From: Desulfonatronum thioautotrophicum | GTDB taxonomy: Bacteria > Desulfobacterota > Desulfovibrionia > Desulfovibrionales > Desulfonatronaceae | DNA length: 64,000 nt | Assembly: GCF_000934745.1 (NCBI RefSeq) | Contig: NZ_JYNO01000016.1 | Coordinates: 17,279-81,278 of the forward strand | Reading direction: 5' to 3' | In this document: piece after piece, positions 34,776 to 43,158 of the stretch | Position numbering within the stretch: position 1 is the stretch's first letter | Layout of the letters: the number at the start of each line of letters is the position of its first letter | Notes under the pieces: generated by a model | Seen by the model: only the letters and a program-made list of their open reading frames with translations | Databases searched by the model: none | Told to the model about the DNA's origin: nothing | Program-made: the position numbers and the translations under genes

Positions 34776-35246
34776 ACAGTTTTCGTACTTCTTAATGTCT
34801 ACATTTTGTATGCCTAAATTATTTATTTGCTCTTCTAATTTTTTTGTAGAAAAATTGTTTAAAGAACTAATTGCGATGGTTTCATACAGATTTTAATGAT
34901 TGCTGAAACAGCACTCATTAATTATATTTTGTTGAGTATTTATTTTGTTTTTTGTTTTGTGGTAATCAGTTGTTAAATTTAGCACAATTTTTACCTTTTT
35001 TTATTCTTGCACTTTTTTGGGGACCTGTGGCCAATAGGCATTGCAATTCAAATTTTTTTTTATGCCGTTTGCCTAGATATTACTATACAAAGGCAAACGG
35101 CATGAATGTTAATGGTTAAATAGTTTTACCTTGTGCCTTTCATTAGATTATAAATATAAACCAGCTTTACCAGATGATAGGCCATAGAACTTGATTCTTT
35201 TTTATTCATTTATTAGCAATGACCTAAACTTTTTAATGAAAAATTT
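34776..35246. other. AT-rich region between rep and alpA-like gene
   Basis: No further gene. Holds the possible 5' extension of rep (to ~34890) and the long stem-loop at 35062-35103. Confidence 0.45.
35062..35103 (+). other. Candidate rolling-circle origin stem-loop
   Basis: ATGCCGTTTGCCT (35062-35074) pairs perfectly with AGGCAAACGGCAT (35091-35103). The 16-base loop AGATATTACTATACAA contains ATATTAC, resembling the TAxTATT^AC loop motif cut by HUH Reps of ssDNA replicons. It is about 0.3 kb from the rep gene start. A conventional terminator is less likely, since no T run follows on the plus strand (a T tract precedes it). Confidence 0.5.
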
Positions 35247-35459
35247 TTAAATTTCTTGAGTTTTATAATTTTCAATTAATTCATATATTTCATGCGCAAA
35301 CCAACAACTTGTTCGCTTTCCTAATTTTAATGGTGTAGGATATTTGCCGTCTTTAATACCTTTGTACCAGCTTGATTTTGAAATTGGTAATATTTGAAGG
35401 ACTTGACGCAATCTTAAAAGCTTTGGGTAGTTATTCTCTTTCTTGTTTTCAATAGACAT
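35247..35459 (-). CDS. AlpA-family excisionase/regulator
   Basis: 70 residues; AGAGAGG precedes the ATG. The sequence LLRLRQVLQILPISKSSWYK, then GIKDGKYPTPLKLGKRTSCW and FAHEIYELIE is the classic AlpA/MerR-like winged HTH (usually 'RLxEVxxxxGLSRSTIYRxxxxGxFPxPxxLGxRxxxWxxxEIxxW'). Such proteins control excision or early genes of phages, P4-like elements and plasmids. It lies upstream of rep on the same strand. Confidence 0.88.
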   Translation of the reverse strand: MSIENKKENNYPKLLRLRQVLQILPISKSSWYKGIKDGKYPTPLKLGKRTSCWFAHEIYELIENYKTQEI

Positions 35460-35539
35460 TTTTACCTCTCTTGTTTTTTAATAATTGCAATTCAATTGGT
35501 TATAAATTTTTCCCTAGACGTTTTTTTGAAATCCTTAAT

Positions 35540-36265
35540 TCTATTTCCTCATAATCCCCTCCAATTTTTAATAATAAAATTAATGTTGTAAGACAAATCT
35601 GCATGCTACAAGATTGTTTGCATTTTTATGCCAAAACTTAACTATACTCAGCTTTAAAAAAAAATCAACCTTTTTTTTTAAATTTAACAGACAAAACACT
35701 ATACATTTTCGAATTGAGGTGGAATCAACCTGGCTAAGTCTGATATGCATGGCGTAATTTTACCTTTCATTGTTTCCATCTTTCGAAGAACGAGAGGCTT
35801 GTGCTGTGATGCTCCCACAATCCCTAGGTGGACTGCCTGGTGATATTCCTGGAAAAGGGTGTGGATTCCATCAGCCAATCCAGAGATTCAGGATGAATTA
35901 GCTCATCGTAGAAATTGTGCTGTATGCGTCCTCGCCTTTTGTCGGTTAGGTCAATTGAAACCTCCTCAATCATTATTCAACTTCGTCGTAATTCCCTCAA
36001 ATTTTGATCAATTAACTTAATTTTTTGAATAATCTTCATGTGACAAGCTTCTTTTTTTAGCTTGAAGCCAAAACTTTAACTATACTCAGCTTTAAAAAAA
36101 AATCAACCTTTTTTTGAAATTTTATAAACAAAACACAAGTACCCTTTCAAAATAGATTTACATCATCCCGGTTTTGGCTGATATCCATGGCGAAATTTTA
36201 CATTTCGTTGTTTCCATCTCTCGGAGATCGAGGGGCTTGAACTGTTATGCTCACTTGGCGGATAG
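35540..36265 (+). repeat. Diverged direct duplication (about 280-bp units at 35540 and 35975)
   Basis: Both units contain ACTATACTCAGCTTTAAAAA (35640 and 36079), then AATCAACCTTTTTTT, a GATATnCATGGCG block, TTnCATTGTTTCCATCT-like text and a GAGGGGCTTG-like end. No coding frame is preserved. The spacer of about 430 bp suggests tandem duplication or two copies of one element end. Confidence 0.6.
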
Positions 36266-36640
36266 CTTCCGTACGGGTTTAAAGCTTGTCAGCCATTTGG
36301 TACCTGGGTGATTTTTTGTATTCGCGTTTTCAATAACTATGGATCATCATGACGCACCTCCTTCACAACAACGTAAAGATGTCATTTCTATCGGGAAGTG
36401 CACAAAAAAAGTACAATTTAATGAAATTATTGTTAAAAAGATTGACAGATGGTGGGGAGGCAGGATTGTGATTTCGTGTTGCACAATCCAAGCATGAATT
36501 TTCAGAAGTTTCGGTCCGCCAAAGAATGAGTTTATTTATCTAGGCATTGCGCAACTTCTTCTCAGAAACTGTCTGAAATATAGATGAACTTCTGTCTACA
36601 GTTCTGATTTTGAGCATCTTTTTCAAAAGAAAAGGGCACA
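36266..36640. other. Non-coding stretch before IS5-type relic
   Basis: No supported gene. TTCTCAGAAACTGTCTGAAA near 36557 may be the outer end of the IS5-type relic that follows. Confidence 0.35.
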
Positions 36641-36644
36641 TGTC

Positions 36645-36983
36645 TTGTTGAGAAAAGTCTATCCAACTGACCTGAGTGACACCCAGCGGGACAAATGGAG
36701 AGTCGGTTACCTTTATAAGGAATTGTCGGAAGAGGCCGCAAAAGAGAGCACTACTAAACAGGTAACTTGTGGACGCGGTCATGTGTATTCTGGTCTCCAG
36801 ATGTGGCTGGAGAATGCTCCCAAAATGACCTGCCGCCGATGGAAGACAATGTATATTTACTTTCGAACCTTGGCCAAAGACGGAACTGCCCTGAACGTAC
36901 ATGACATGTTGCGAGGCAAATTTCGCCAAACGGCAGGAAGAGACCCCGAGTCGAGTGTGGTGTTATCGACTACCAGTCGATAA
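36645..36983 (+). pseudogene. IS5-family transposase, N-terminal fragment
   Basis: The frame contains YPTDLSDTQRDKW, then WKTMYIYFRTLAKDGTALNV and HDMLRGKFRQTAGRDPES, matching IS5-type transposases ('YPTDLTDxQW ... WqTVYxYFRxWxKDGTWxxIHDxLR ... GRdPePSaaIIDSQSVK'). It breaks right at the point where the first catalytic Asp (IDSQSVK) is expected, and runs into an unrelated gene fragment. Inactive. Confidence 0.8.
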
Positions 36984-36989
36984 AAAAAA

Positions 36990-37190
36990 TAGTTTATCAG
37001 CGGCTTTCTGGGATACGACCGTGCCCCAGGCGATTCGGGCATTCTACGATTCAACGGATTTCGAGGATGCCATCAGCACCGCTGTTTCTCTGGGCGGGGG
37101 CTGCGATACATTGACCTGCATCACCGGAGGGATTGCCTAGGAATTTTACGGTGGGGTGCCGGAACATATCTAGAAAAAATATATGGGATT
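36990..37190 (+). pseudogene. ADP-ribosylglycohydrolase, C-terminal fragment
   Basis: The frame reads WDTTVPQAIRAFYDSTDFED, then AISTAVSLGGGCDTLTCITG and GIA-stop-EFYGGVPEHI-stop. This matches the C-terminus of ADP-ribosylglycohydrolases ('VPxAixaFlxStdFEdAIrxAvsLGGDsDTlAaitGaiAeAfYG'). The metal-binding Asp pair reads GCDT, and two stops interrupt the tail. The rest of the gene was lost when the IS5-type sequence joined it. Confidence 0.8.
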
Positions 37191-37249
37191 CTGGACGAGT
37201 GTCCGTTAAGCTGTAGAATCAGTACAGCTTGTCAATGAAAGCTTTCATT

Positions 37250-37520
37250 CAGGAGGTGATGTTGTGGTAGTGCGTGGGCGAAACCAGCACCAGCCCCTTT
37301 GCATGATGGATTTCGGGATTCTAGCATGCTCATGCCGTCAACCAAGCCGGTACAAATCTGGTCCTTGAGGCATTTCTCGCACCCGATGTATGCCAAGATT
37401 GAATGCCTCACAAATGAATGCCGGCAGCGGGGACTTCGTTTTCCCGAGCCCCGTTGAGGATCTGCTCAAGAAGCACGTCCGAATTGCCGTTCTTTCTCGG
37501 GCTGACACCCACGCCTAATA
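37250..37520 (-). pseudogene. Decayed NADPH-dependent FMN reductase / flavodoxin-like protein
   Basis: On the minus strand the frame gives ILGVGVSPRKNGNSDVLLEQ, ILNGARENEVPAAG, then a stop and frameshifts, and later GLVLVSPTHYHNIT. The first part is the FMN-phosphate loop (G-x-S-P-R-x-x-G-N-S) and the second the 'GxxxxSPxYxxxxT' strand of iron-sulfur flavoproteins. Several breaks: not functional. Confidence 0.68.
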
Positions 37521-37594
37521 TTGATTCGTGGGGCGGATGTTCTTACAGCGGATTCCGAAACTGAGTCAAAATCATGTGCTCCCTCCAAATTTCT

Positions 37595-37798
37595 TTACTC
37601 CAAAACCACACGATATCGCTTGTTCCCCACAGTCTTTTCAGACACACCGACCCAGGAGGCCGTGACCCGGATGATCTTGTCTTCCTTGTAGCCGGATTCT
37701 TTTTTGAGCCTTCGCAGATGCGCCCTTCGCTCATGGGGCATGGGAGATTTCCGGTCCACGTGGTCCTGCATGTCACCGCCGGTCTGCACCGGACCCAT
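37595..37798 (-). pseudogene. C-terminal piece of the gene split by the IS21-type element
   Basis: The last ~50 residues read PHERRAHLRRLKKESGYKED, then TASWVGVSEKTVGNKRYRVV, a C-terminal pattern of a family of unknown function. The N-terminal piece lies at 42347-43127, beyond the IS. Joining both with one CAT target copy leaves the frames out by one base, so an indel has also occurred, or the pieces come from two copies. Confidence 0.55.
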
Positions 37799-38151
37799 AT
37801 CTGCCGGTTTCTAATTGAACCCACCTTTCAACATTCTGCTATATTACATTTTTTCTTTTGTGCTTGGCTGATATTTCGGTTTTATCAATTTGATTCACAG
37901 AGATTTTGCAAAAATTTTTGTATATTGATGATATTTCACCTGAATTGCGCTTTCACAGTGATTTTTGATGCATTATGAAGGTCAACATCCAAGCCCGGTG
38001 CTGTCTGCATGGTAAGCGTGAGCGCAATCTGGACACGTTTTGTTCGATCTGTGGATTACAGGAATAGCGTTGAATTCGGATGGACAACGCAAAAAGGGTC
38101 AGGCTCACGATGGAGAACCTGACCCTTATTAGAAGCGGGACGGGGTATTGG
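37799..38151. other. Left end of IS21-type element, non-coding
   Basis: Besides the terminal repeat, a 30-codon plus-strand frame at 37975 (MKVNIQARCCLHGKRERNLD, then CSICG) is too short to support. AAGGGTCAGG-CTCACGATGGAGAA-CCTGACCCTT at 38093-38126 is a bidirectional terminator-like hairpin after istB. Confidence 0.45.
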
Positions 38152-38922
38152 TTATTCGGTCTTGGCTGGAATCTTGGGGGCGTGCGGGCCTTGAGTTCGG
38201 TAGCTTATAGCTGGGTGGATGTGCAGGATTTCGGCGCGGTGGAAAAGCCTGTCGACCACGGCGTTAACCACGGAGGGGTTGCCCAAAGCCGCGCCCCATT
38301 CTTCGATGTTGAGGTAAGAGGTCACAACCAGGCAGACCCTGTCCTGGCATGCGTTGACCAAGTCCAGGAGCAGGCTCGGGTATTCGTGCTTGGTGCGGAT
38401 AAAGTTGACGTCGTCGAGGATCAGAAGGTCCAGCTTGGACAATCCGACCAGGAGTTCGTCGGTGGAGTCGTCGGCTAGGCTGGCATAAAGTTGGGCCAGG
38501 ATTTCCTGCAATCTGAAGAACTTGGCCTTGAGGCCGAGTTCACAGGTCTTTATGCCGAGTGCTGTAGCAATATGGGTTTTGCCGCACCCGGAAGCACCGA
38601 GGATCAGTAAGGGGCTTTTGTGGCGCACAAAGGCGAGCTGCCGCAAGTTTTTGAGGTGCTCTACATTGAGCCCGGGTTGGAAGTTCCAGTCGAAGTTTTC
38701 AAAGGTCATATGCCTGGGAAAGCAGGCCTTATCGATGCGGCGTTGCACGGCACGTTGCCGTCTTCCGGTGATCTGAGCGTCCAGCAGGTGGCTGATGAAC
38801 TCCAAATGGCCTTGCCTTTCCTTCACGGCGTGGTGCAGGCTGGTCTCCAGGGATTGAGCCATATCCTTGAGCAGGAGGTTTTTTAGATCCTTTTGGACTT
38901 TTTCAAGCAGGATTTGATCCAT
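38152..38922 (-). CDS. istB: IstB, IS21 transposition helper ATPase
   Basis: 256 residues, DnaA/IstB-like AAA+ ATPase. Walker A LLILGASGCGKTHIA, Walker B LLILDDVNF, sensor 'VVTSYLNIEEWG' and the C-terminal VVNAVVDRLFHRAEILHI are all present. IstB assembles on DNA and recruits the IstA transposase to the target. The start overlaps istA by 20 bases, typical of the family. Appears complete. Confidence 0.95.
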   Translation of the reverse strand: MDQILLEKVQKDLKNLLLKDMAQSLETSLHHAVKERQGHLEFISHLLDAQITGRRQRAVQRRIDKACFPRHMTFENFDWNFQPGLNVEHLKNLRQLAFVRHKSPLLILGASGCGKTHIATALGIKTCELGLKAKFFRLQEILAQLYASLADDSTDELLVGLSKLDLLILDDVNFIRTKHEYPSLLLDLVNACQDRVCLVVTSYLNIEEWGAALGNPSVVNAVVDRLFHRAEILHIHPAISYRTQGPHAPKIPAKTE

Positions 38923-40411
38923 CCTGTACCTCCTGACCTTGAATCAGTTTGTCGTAACGCCCCAGGTCATGCTGTTGTACGGCCTGGGCTTTGAGCCACT
39001 GGCGGATGTTTTCGGGCATGGCCGTGGTTTGACCACGGCGCAGATTTTTACCTTGGATGACGCGTAACACGGTTTGGGCGTCGTAGGCGCCGTACTTGGC
39101 GGCATGGTTGATGGCGCCGAGTACGACCTCTTGGCCGTGGCGGTCGGCGAGCTTGAGGATGCGTTGCATGTGATAGCCAGCAGCTCCCTTTTTTTCGTTG
39201 AGCAAGCCCTGATAGTACACCCTGGCCGTTTCTCCCAGGCGCAGGAAAGCCTGCTCCAGGAGATGCTTCTGCCCGGACATGCTCTTGTAGCGCTGCTGAT
39301 GCTCGGGCAGGATCTGTCTTTGGTCCTGGCCCGTTGCATAGACATGCCGGCAATGCATCTGATTGTGCAGCCAGATTTCCAGATGCTCCTTGTAGAGGCG
39401 GACCTGGACATGCTCGCCGATGAGGCTTGGGTCCGTGCTGTAGCGGTTGCGGTCCACTGCGATGCAGAAATCGGCGTGGACCAGTCGCTCGACTTCTTTG
39501 TAGACTTGGTCGGATAGGTTGCGGGACAGGGGCTTGAGAAACGACCGTTCCCGCTCCAAGCGGGCCATGGGTTTTTCCCTGAGCGTGCCGTGGATGCGGA
39601 CGTTGGCTTTGTTCGCTCTCCAGTGATCCAGGCGCTGGTTGAGGTCTTCCAAATCCCTGAACTCCCTGCCTTTGAGGAAGTTGTTCTCGATGTAGTGGAA
39701 GGGACGTTCCACCATGCCGTGGCGCTCTTTTTTGCCCGGTTGCAGGATGACGATCCTGAACCCGTACTCCTTGGCAAAGCGTTCGAAGATCGGGTTGATC
39801 CAGACCTTGCCCGGCCCGACATGTCTGCCCACCGTGGTCATGTTGTCGTAGGTCATGATTTCAGGCACAGCCCGCAGTTCCTGAAAAGCCTGCTCATGCA
39901 GGGCGATGACGCTCTCGATGGTCTGGTCCAGAAAGATGCGGTTGAACATCCAGCGGCTGAAGCACAAAACGATGGAGCCTGTCTGTACGCTCTGGATACG
40001 ACCGCCGATAACGACCTTGTGCTCACTCCAGTCCATCTGACCCTCATGTCCTGGCGGATGGTCGATGGGCGCTGTGGGTCTTTTGCGGGCCTTGGGCCGG
40101 ACCTTGCGCAGATATTCCTTGAGGATGGAGTATCCGCCTTTGTAGCCGAGTTCCTGAATCTCTTCCAGGATGCGGACCCCAGAGAGATCTTTCTCCCGGG
40201 CCAGATACTCGATCTTACTTTTGAAAGGGGTCAGCTTGCCTGCCTTGAACGAGACCTGTTTGACGTCGTGTGCCGGCGAGCTGCTTCTCTTGAGCACGCG
40301 CCGCACGGCATTGCGGCTGACCCCGGTCTGTTTTACCGTGGCCCGGATGGAGCCCGTTTCCTGAAAGACGCGGCGCACCAGGGTTCTTTGTTCTTCTGTA
40401 ATGCGACTCAT
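38903..40411 (-). CDS. istA: IstA, IS21-family transposase
   Basis: 502 residues from MSRITEEQRTLVRR. An N-terminal HTH (GSIRATVKQTGVSRNAVRRV) is followed by the DDE core: GQMDWSEHKVV (first Asp), EIMTYDNMTT (second Asp) and GKKERHGMVERPFHYIENNF (Glu in the usual K-x3-HGxVE motif). Catalyses strand transfer of the element. Size normal. Starts within the stop of the upstream ParB-like gene (ATGA), so the genes are coupled. Confidence 0.94.
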   Translation of the reverse strand: MSRITEEQRTLVRRVFQETGSIRATVKQTGVSRNAVRRVLKRSSSPAHDVKQVSFKAGKLTPFKSKIEYLAREKDLSGVRILEEIQELGYKGGYSILKEYLRKVRPKARKRPTAPIDHPPGHEGQMDWSEHKVVIGGRIQSVQTGSIVLCFSRWMFNRIFLDQTIESVIALHEQAFQELRAVPEIMTYDNMTTVGRHVGPGKVWINPIFERFAKEYGFRIVILQPGKKERHGMVERPFHYIENNFLKGREFRDLEDLNQRLDHWRANKANVRIHGTLREKPMARLERERSFLKPLSRNLSDQVYKEVERLVHADFCIAVDRNRYSTDPSLIGEHVQVRLYKEHLEIWLHNQMHCRHVYATGQDQRQILPEHQQRYKSMSGQKHLLEQAFLRLGETARVYYQGLLNEKKGAAGYHMQRILKLADRHGQEVVLGAINHAAKYGAYDAQTVLRVIQGKNLRRGQTTAMPENIRQWLKAQAVQQHDLGRYDKLIQGQEVQDGSNPA

Positions 40412-41199
40412 GTTTCCTCCAGTGTCGTATTGAGGATTTGCATGGAATTTTTGACCAGTTCCAGGGCGGATCGGCAGTGGTCCTGGTGAACAAGCTTTTT
40501 TTCCAGGGATGCAAATATCTTCCAAAGCCGGTTCACGACTTTTTGCACGTCCTGCTGCTCCCGATGCACCGCAAGGGCCTGCCTGGGATCGTGGAGCAGG
40601 TATTTCCTGAGTTCCTGGTCTTTGGCCTTGGACCATAGATCGACCAGAGTTCGAACCTCGCCGACGTTGAGCCGATGGCCCTGAATGGCCGCGGAGAAGT
40701 CCGGCTGGTTGCAGGTGTGCAACCGCGCCAGGTGCACACCGGACCCTGGCGGGAGCAGTTCCAGCTGGATGTCCTTGATGATCTCCGGTCCCAATGAATT
40801 GACGAACATGAGCCGTCGACTGACCCAGCTCTTGTGTCTGTCCAGGATTGAGGCAACCTCGGTCTGGCTCAACCCGTCCACCTCCACCAGTTCCTTGACC
40901 AGCAGGGCCTCCTGGATCAGGCTCCGGGATCTTCCAGGATTCAAAAGCAAGGTCATGGCCTTGGCCCGCACCTGGTCCGCATCAATGGCCATGGCCTCGA
41001 GGCGGTCATGTTTCAGAATCTGAGCTGCGGCACATCGCTTGAAGCCGTCCACCAGCACCGTGTCCGCGACAATGACCGGAGTCAGTTGCCCTTGCTTCCT
41101 GAGGGCGTCGGCCATGCGCCCAATTGCGACCTGAGGCGACCTGCGCAAGGGAAGCAGGCGCATGTCTATCTGGTCCAGAGACAGGGAAAAGCTTTTCAT
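40408..41199 (-). CDS. ParB/Srx-like protein carried by the IS21-type element
   Basis: 263 residues from MKSFSLSLDQIDMRLLPLRR. The ParB-N fold is marked by LVDGFKRCAAAQIL (the G-x-R/K-R motif) after a 'SPQVAIGRMADALRKQGQLT' segment; an HTH (LSQTEVASILDRHKSWVSRR) follows, as in Noc/KorB-type proteins. CTP-dependent clamp or nuclease activity is possible in this superfamily. Unusual in an IS; it may bind the ends or the target palindrome. The start overlaps the upstream stop (ATGA). Confidence 0.85.
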   Translation of the reverse strand: MKSFSLSLDQIDMRLLPLRRSPQVAIGRMADALRKQGQLTPVIVADTVLVDGFKRCAAAQILKHDRLEAMAIDADQVRAKAMTLLLNPGRSRSLIQEALLVKELVEVDGLSQTEVASILDRHKSWVSRRLMFVNSLGPEIIKDIQLELLPPGSGVHLARLHTCNQPDFSAAIQGHRLNVGEVRTLVDLWSKAKDQELRKYLLHDPRQALAVHREQQDVQKVVNRLWKIFASLEKKLVHQDHCRSALELVKNSMQILNTTLEET

Positions 41200-41603
41200 C
41201 TGCTCTGGACCGCCTGCCGGATTCGACGGGCTCCGACCAAGTTCCTCGCGTACAGTTCTTCCTGATTGGGCACACGACCTGACTCGCATTTAACGGGCTT
41301 CCCCGGCAGGGACAGGACCTGGAATATGCGCCCGTCAAAGGCCAGCAGGTCCTTGTCGATCAGCCCGTCCCTGGCCTGAATGTACTCATCCAGGCTCAGC
41401 CCGGTGATGGCGCAGACTTTGTCGTAGCTGTAGTACGACAGGCCTCTGCCATCCGCGACGAGGATCAGGAAAAAATACAGAATCAGCTCCTGCGTGGTTA
41501 GCTTTTGCCAAAACCCGTCGCGCAAGAAACGGTGCTGGATGAAGGCAAAGCTACCTTGAATGCTCCGCTGACGCTGCGCATTGATCACTCTCTTTTCCAC
41601 CAT
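41196..41603 (-). CDS. HTH-type accessory protein of the IS21-type element
   Basis: 135 residues: GSFAFIQHRFLRDGFWQKLT, then TQELILYFFLILVADGRGLS and YYSYDKVCAITGLSLDEYIQ. This looks like the winged-helix N-terminal domain of plasmid replication or conjugation regulators ('LTxxEllLYLFLvlvADxxGlSfY'). Ends in ATGA overlap with the ParB-like gene and overlaps the zinc-finger gene at its own start by 19 bases. Likely DNA-binding; exact role unknown. Confidence 0.7.
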   Translation of the reverse strand: MVEKRVINAQRQRSIQGSFAFIQHRFLRDGFWQKLTTQELILYFFLILVADGRGLSYYSYDKVCAITGLSLDEYIQARDGLIDKDLLAFDGRIFQVLSLPGKPVKCESGRVPNQEELYARNLVGARRIRQAVQSR

Positions 41604-41983
41604 GGTCCCCTCCTGTGGTTTTCAGGACGCATCCTGCCGCTCCTGAGCCAAAACCCCTTCACTATCTCTCCGGCAGCACCGCAAAATCGGCAACTATGCG
41701 GGAGATCGCCCGCCCTCGGCCCGCTGTTTTCGGTTCCCGGACCAAGGTTGCAAGGGAGATTAGCGCAACCGCCCAAAGATGGTGAACCTTGATCATCCAT
41801 GCTTTTTGATTTTTTTCTCAACCGGCGACGTCTCTCGCCAAGACAGTGCTGCGCCTTCCCCTTGCGCGTCTGGCGGTATCGCCTCTGATAGTGATTGAGC
41901 GATTCGCGCCTGGCCTCGTATCGGCAACGTGCGCAGCAAAAGGCCTGCCCTCGCCAGCAAGACCGGCAAACGAAAAATTTCAC
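41585..41983 (-). CDS. Zinc-finger-like protein of the IS21-type element
   Basis: 132 residues from a GTG (start uncertain: the frame is open further upstream and two more Cys, CRRC, lie just before). KFFVCRSCWRGQAFCCARCR is a treble-clef-type zinc finger and is followed by a very basic segment (YQRRYRQTRKGKAQHCLGER and RRRRLRKKSKS), as in short proteins that precede istA in some IS21 elements. The C-terminal ~70 residues look unstructured. Probably binds nucleic acid. Confidence 0.6.
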   Translation of the reverse strand: MKFFVCRSCWRGQAFCCARCRYEARRESLNHYQRRYRQTRKGKAQHCLGERRRRLRKKSKSMDDQGSPSLGGCANLPCNLGPGTENSGPRAGDLPHSCRFCGAAGEIVKGFWLRSGRMRPENHRRGPWWKRE

Positions 41984-42114
41984 CCGACAACGTCGGCATG
42001 AGACAGTGATGAGCTGGATGATGGTGACGACCTCCGGCCTTGCAAGGAAACGACAGCCGGAGTATCAAGAGAACTGGAATGAGTGGGCTGCCGTCTTCAG
42101 CGGTTGACCACGAC

Positions 42115-42149
42115 AAAGGCTCGGAGGGTTCAGACTCCGAGCCTTTTTT
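42115..42149. terminator. Strong bidirectional terminator in the right end of the IS
   Basis: AAAGGCTCGGAG pairs with CTCCGAGCCTTT across an 8-base loop, followed by a T run; the other side has an A run. It may insulate the IS promoter from outside transcription. Confidence 0.8.
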
Positions 42150-42346
42150 ATGCTTCACCATGTGTGCGGCGAAGTCAGATGGTCAGGGGCAAGAAACCCG
42201 AACCATCCCATCAGGAGAAAGAAAATAGGAAGTAAATCAAGTGTGTTTGCACACACAAGAGAAAGAAGAAGATACGGAAGAAAATGAAGGAAGGAAATAC
42301 ACAAGTACCACTAACGCCACCCCAGGGTTTCACCTAAACCGGCCCA
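42150..42346. other. Right end of IS21-type element, non-coding
   Basis: No gene. The sequence between the terminator and the terminal repeat is purine-rich (GAGAAAGAAGAAGATACGG). The terminal repeat ends at 42346. Confidence 0.4.
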
Positions 42347-43127
42347 CATGGGTCCGGTCTAGGGTAGCGGTGTCATCCTGCAGGCGAACGCCCATCTTGT
42401 CCCTGATCTCGCTGGGGGCCAGGATGGTGTAAATGGGCCTTTGGTCAGACCTTGGTATTTTTTTACCCTTGGCGAGCAACTTGGCCTGTTTGTCCGTCAG
42501 TACCGGGTTGACTTCCAGAATGAAACGCTCCGGGGTGTACAGAAGCATCAACTCTTCCAGGGCCGTGACCACGTTTCCGCTGGTGGTCTTGAGATCGTGA
42601 AGAGGTATCTCGGAGGGACCACAGGTTAAAACGAGCTTGCCGCTTCTGTCGAAAAGGTTGATGCTGTCCAACGATGCGTCGGTCAGCCATTTCCTCTCCT
42701 GAGCGGTTATTTTCCTGACCACTCCTTGATTCATGACGACGTAGCCTTTGAGTTGCTCCATCATTTGCAAGTAGTCATCGTGATGTTCCCGTAATTGTGG
42801 AGCAAGGTTGACGTTGGAAAAGGCTTCTCTGTTCTTGCCGTATTCCATGAATTCGATGAAATTTCTTTGAACGTTCAAACCGGTTTGATGTTCTTGGCTA
42901 TCAATCAGGATGATCAGGCTTGCGGCATCCTCAATAGCTGTTATCGGAAAGGGAAGTGCAAACAGATCAAGGTCGAAATCTGGCTTTGTCTTCGAAAGAT
43001 GCTCATGGGGAATCTTGTCGAAAGTGAAAAGCTTTGCATCTTCCAGAATACTTTTTTTTCCTGGGAAGAACTTTTCGGCAACTCCGCATAATTTATCAAA
43101 AAGCATAGTGTTTATGATCTCTGGCAA
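42347..43127 (-). pseudogene. N-terminal piece of the gene split by the IS21-type element
   Basis: About 260 intact codons: MPEIINTMLFDKLCGVAEKF to a helical middle, then RPIYTILAPSEIRDKMG and a few IS-derived residues up to a stop at 42330. The segment RPxYxxLxPxEIR is followed in this family by PHERRAH and a basic C-terminus, which is found 4.5 kb away at 37595-37798. The function of the family is unknown to me. A truncated product could still be made. Confidence 0.6.
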
Positions 43128-43158
43128 ACTTTAGAACACCAGTCATGGCTCAAGAAAA

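Larger units (their letters stand above)
37799..42346 (-). mobile_element. Five-gene IS21-type element, about 4.55 kb
   Basis: The ends are related: left (plus strand) TCTGCCGGTTTCTAATTGAA, right (minus strand) TGTGGGCCGGTTTAGGTGAA, sharing GCCGGTTT and GAACC/GAAACC. CAT flanks both ends (37796-37798 and 42347-42349), though IS21 duplications are usually 4-8 bp. Removing the element restores a perfect 20-bp palindrome ACCGGACCCATGGGTCCGGT. Genes inside, all leftward: zinc-finger protein, HTH protein, ParB-like protein, IstA, IstB. All frames look intact, so the element may still move. Confidence 0.72.

Noticed and set aside
35062..35103. Simple terminator reading of the 13-bp stem-loop
   Set aside because: The loop is long and no T run follows on the plus strand; proximity to Rep makes an origin-like role more plausible, though not proven.
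39590..40489. 299-codon frame opposite istA
   Set aside because: Antisense shadow of a well-conserved transposase gene.
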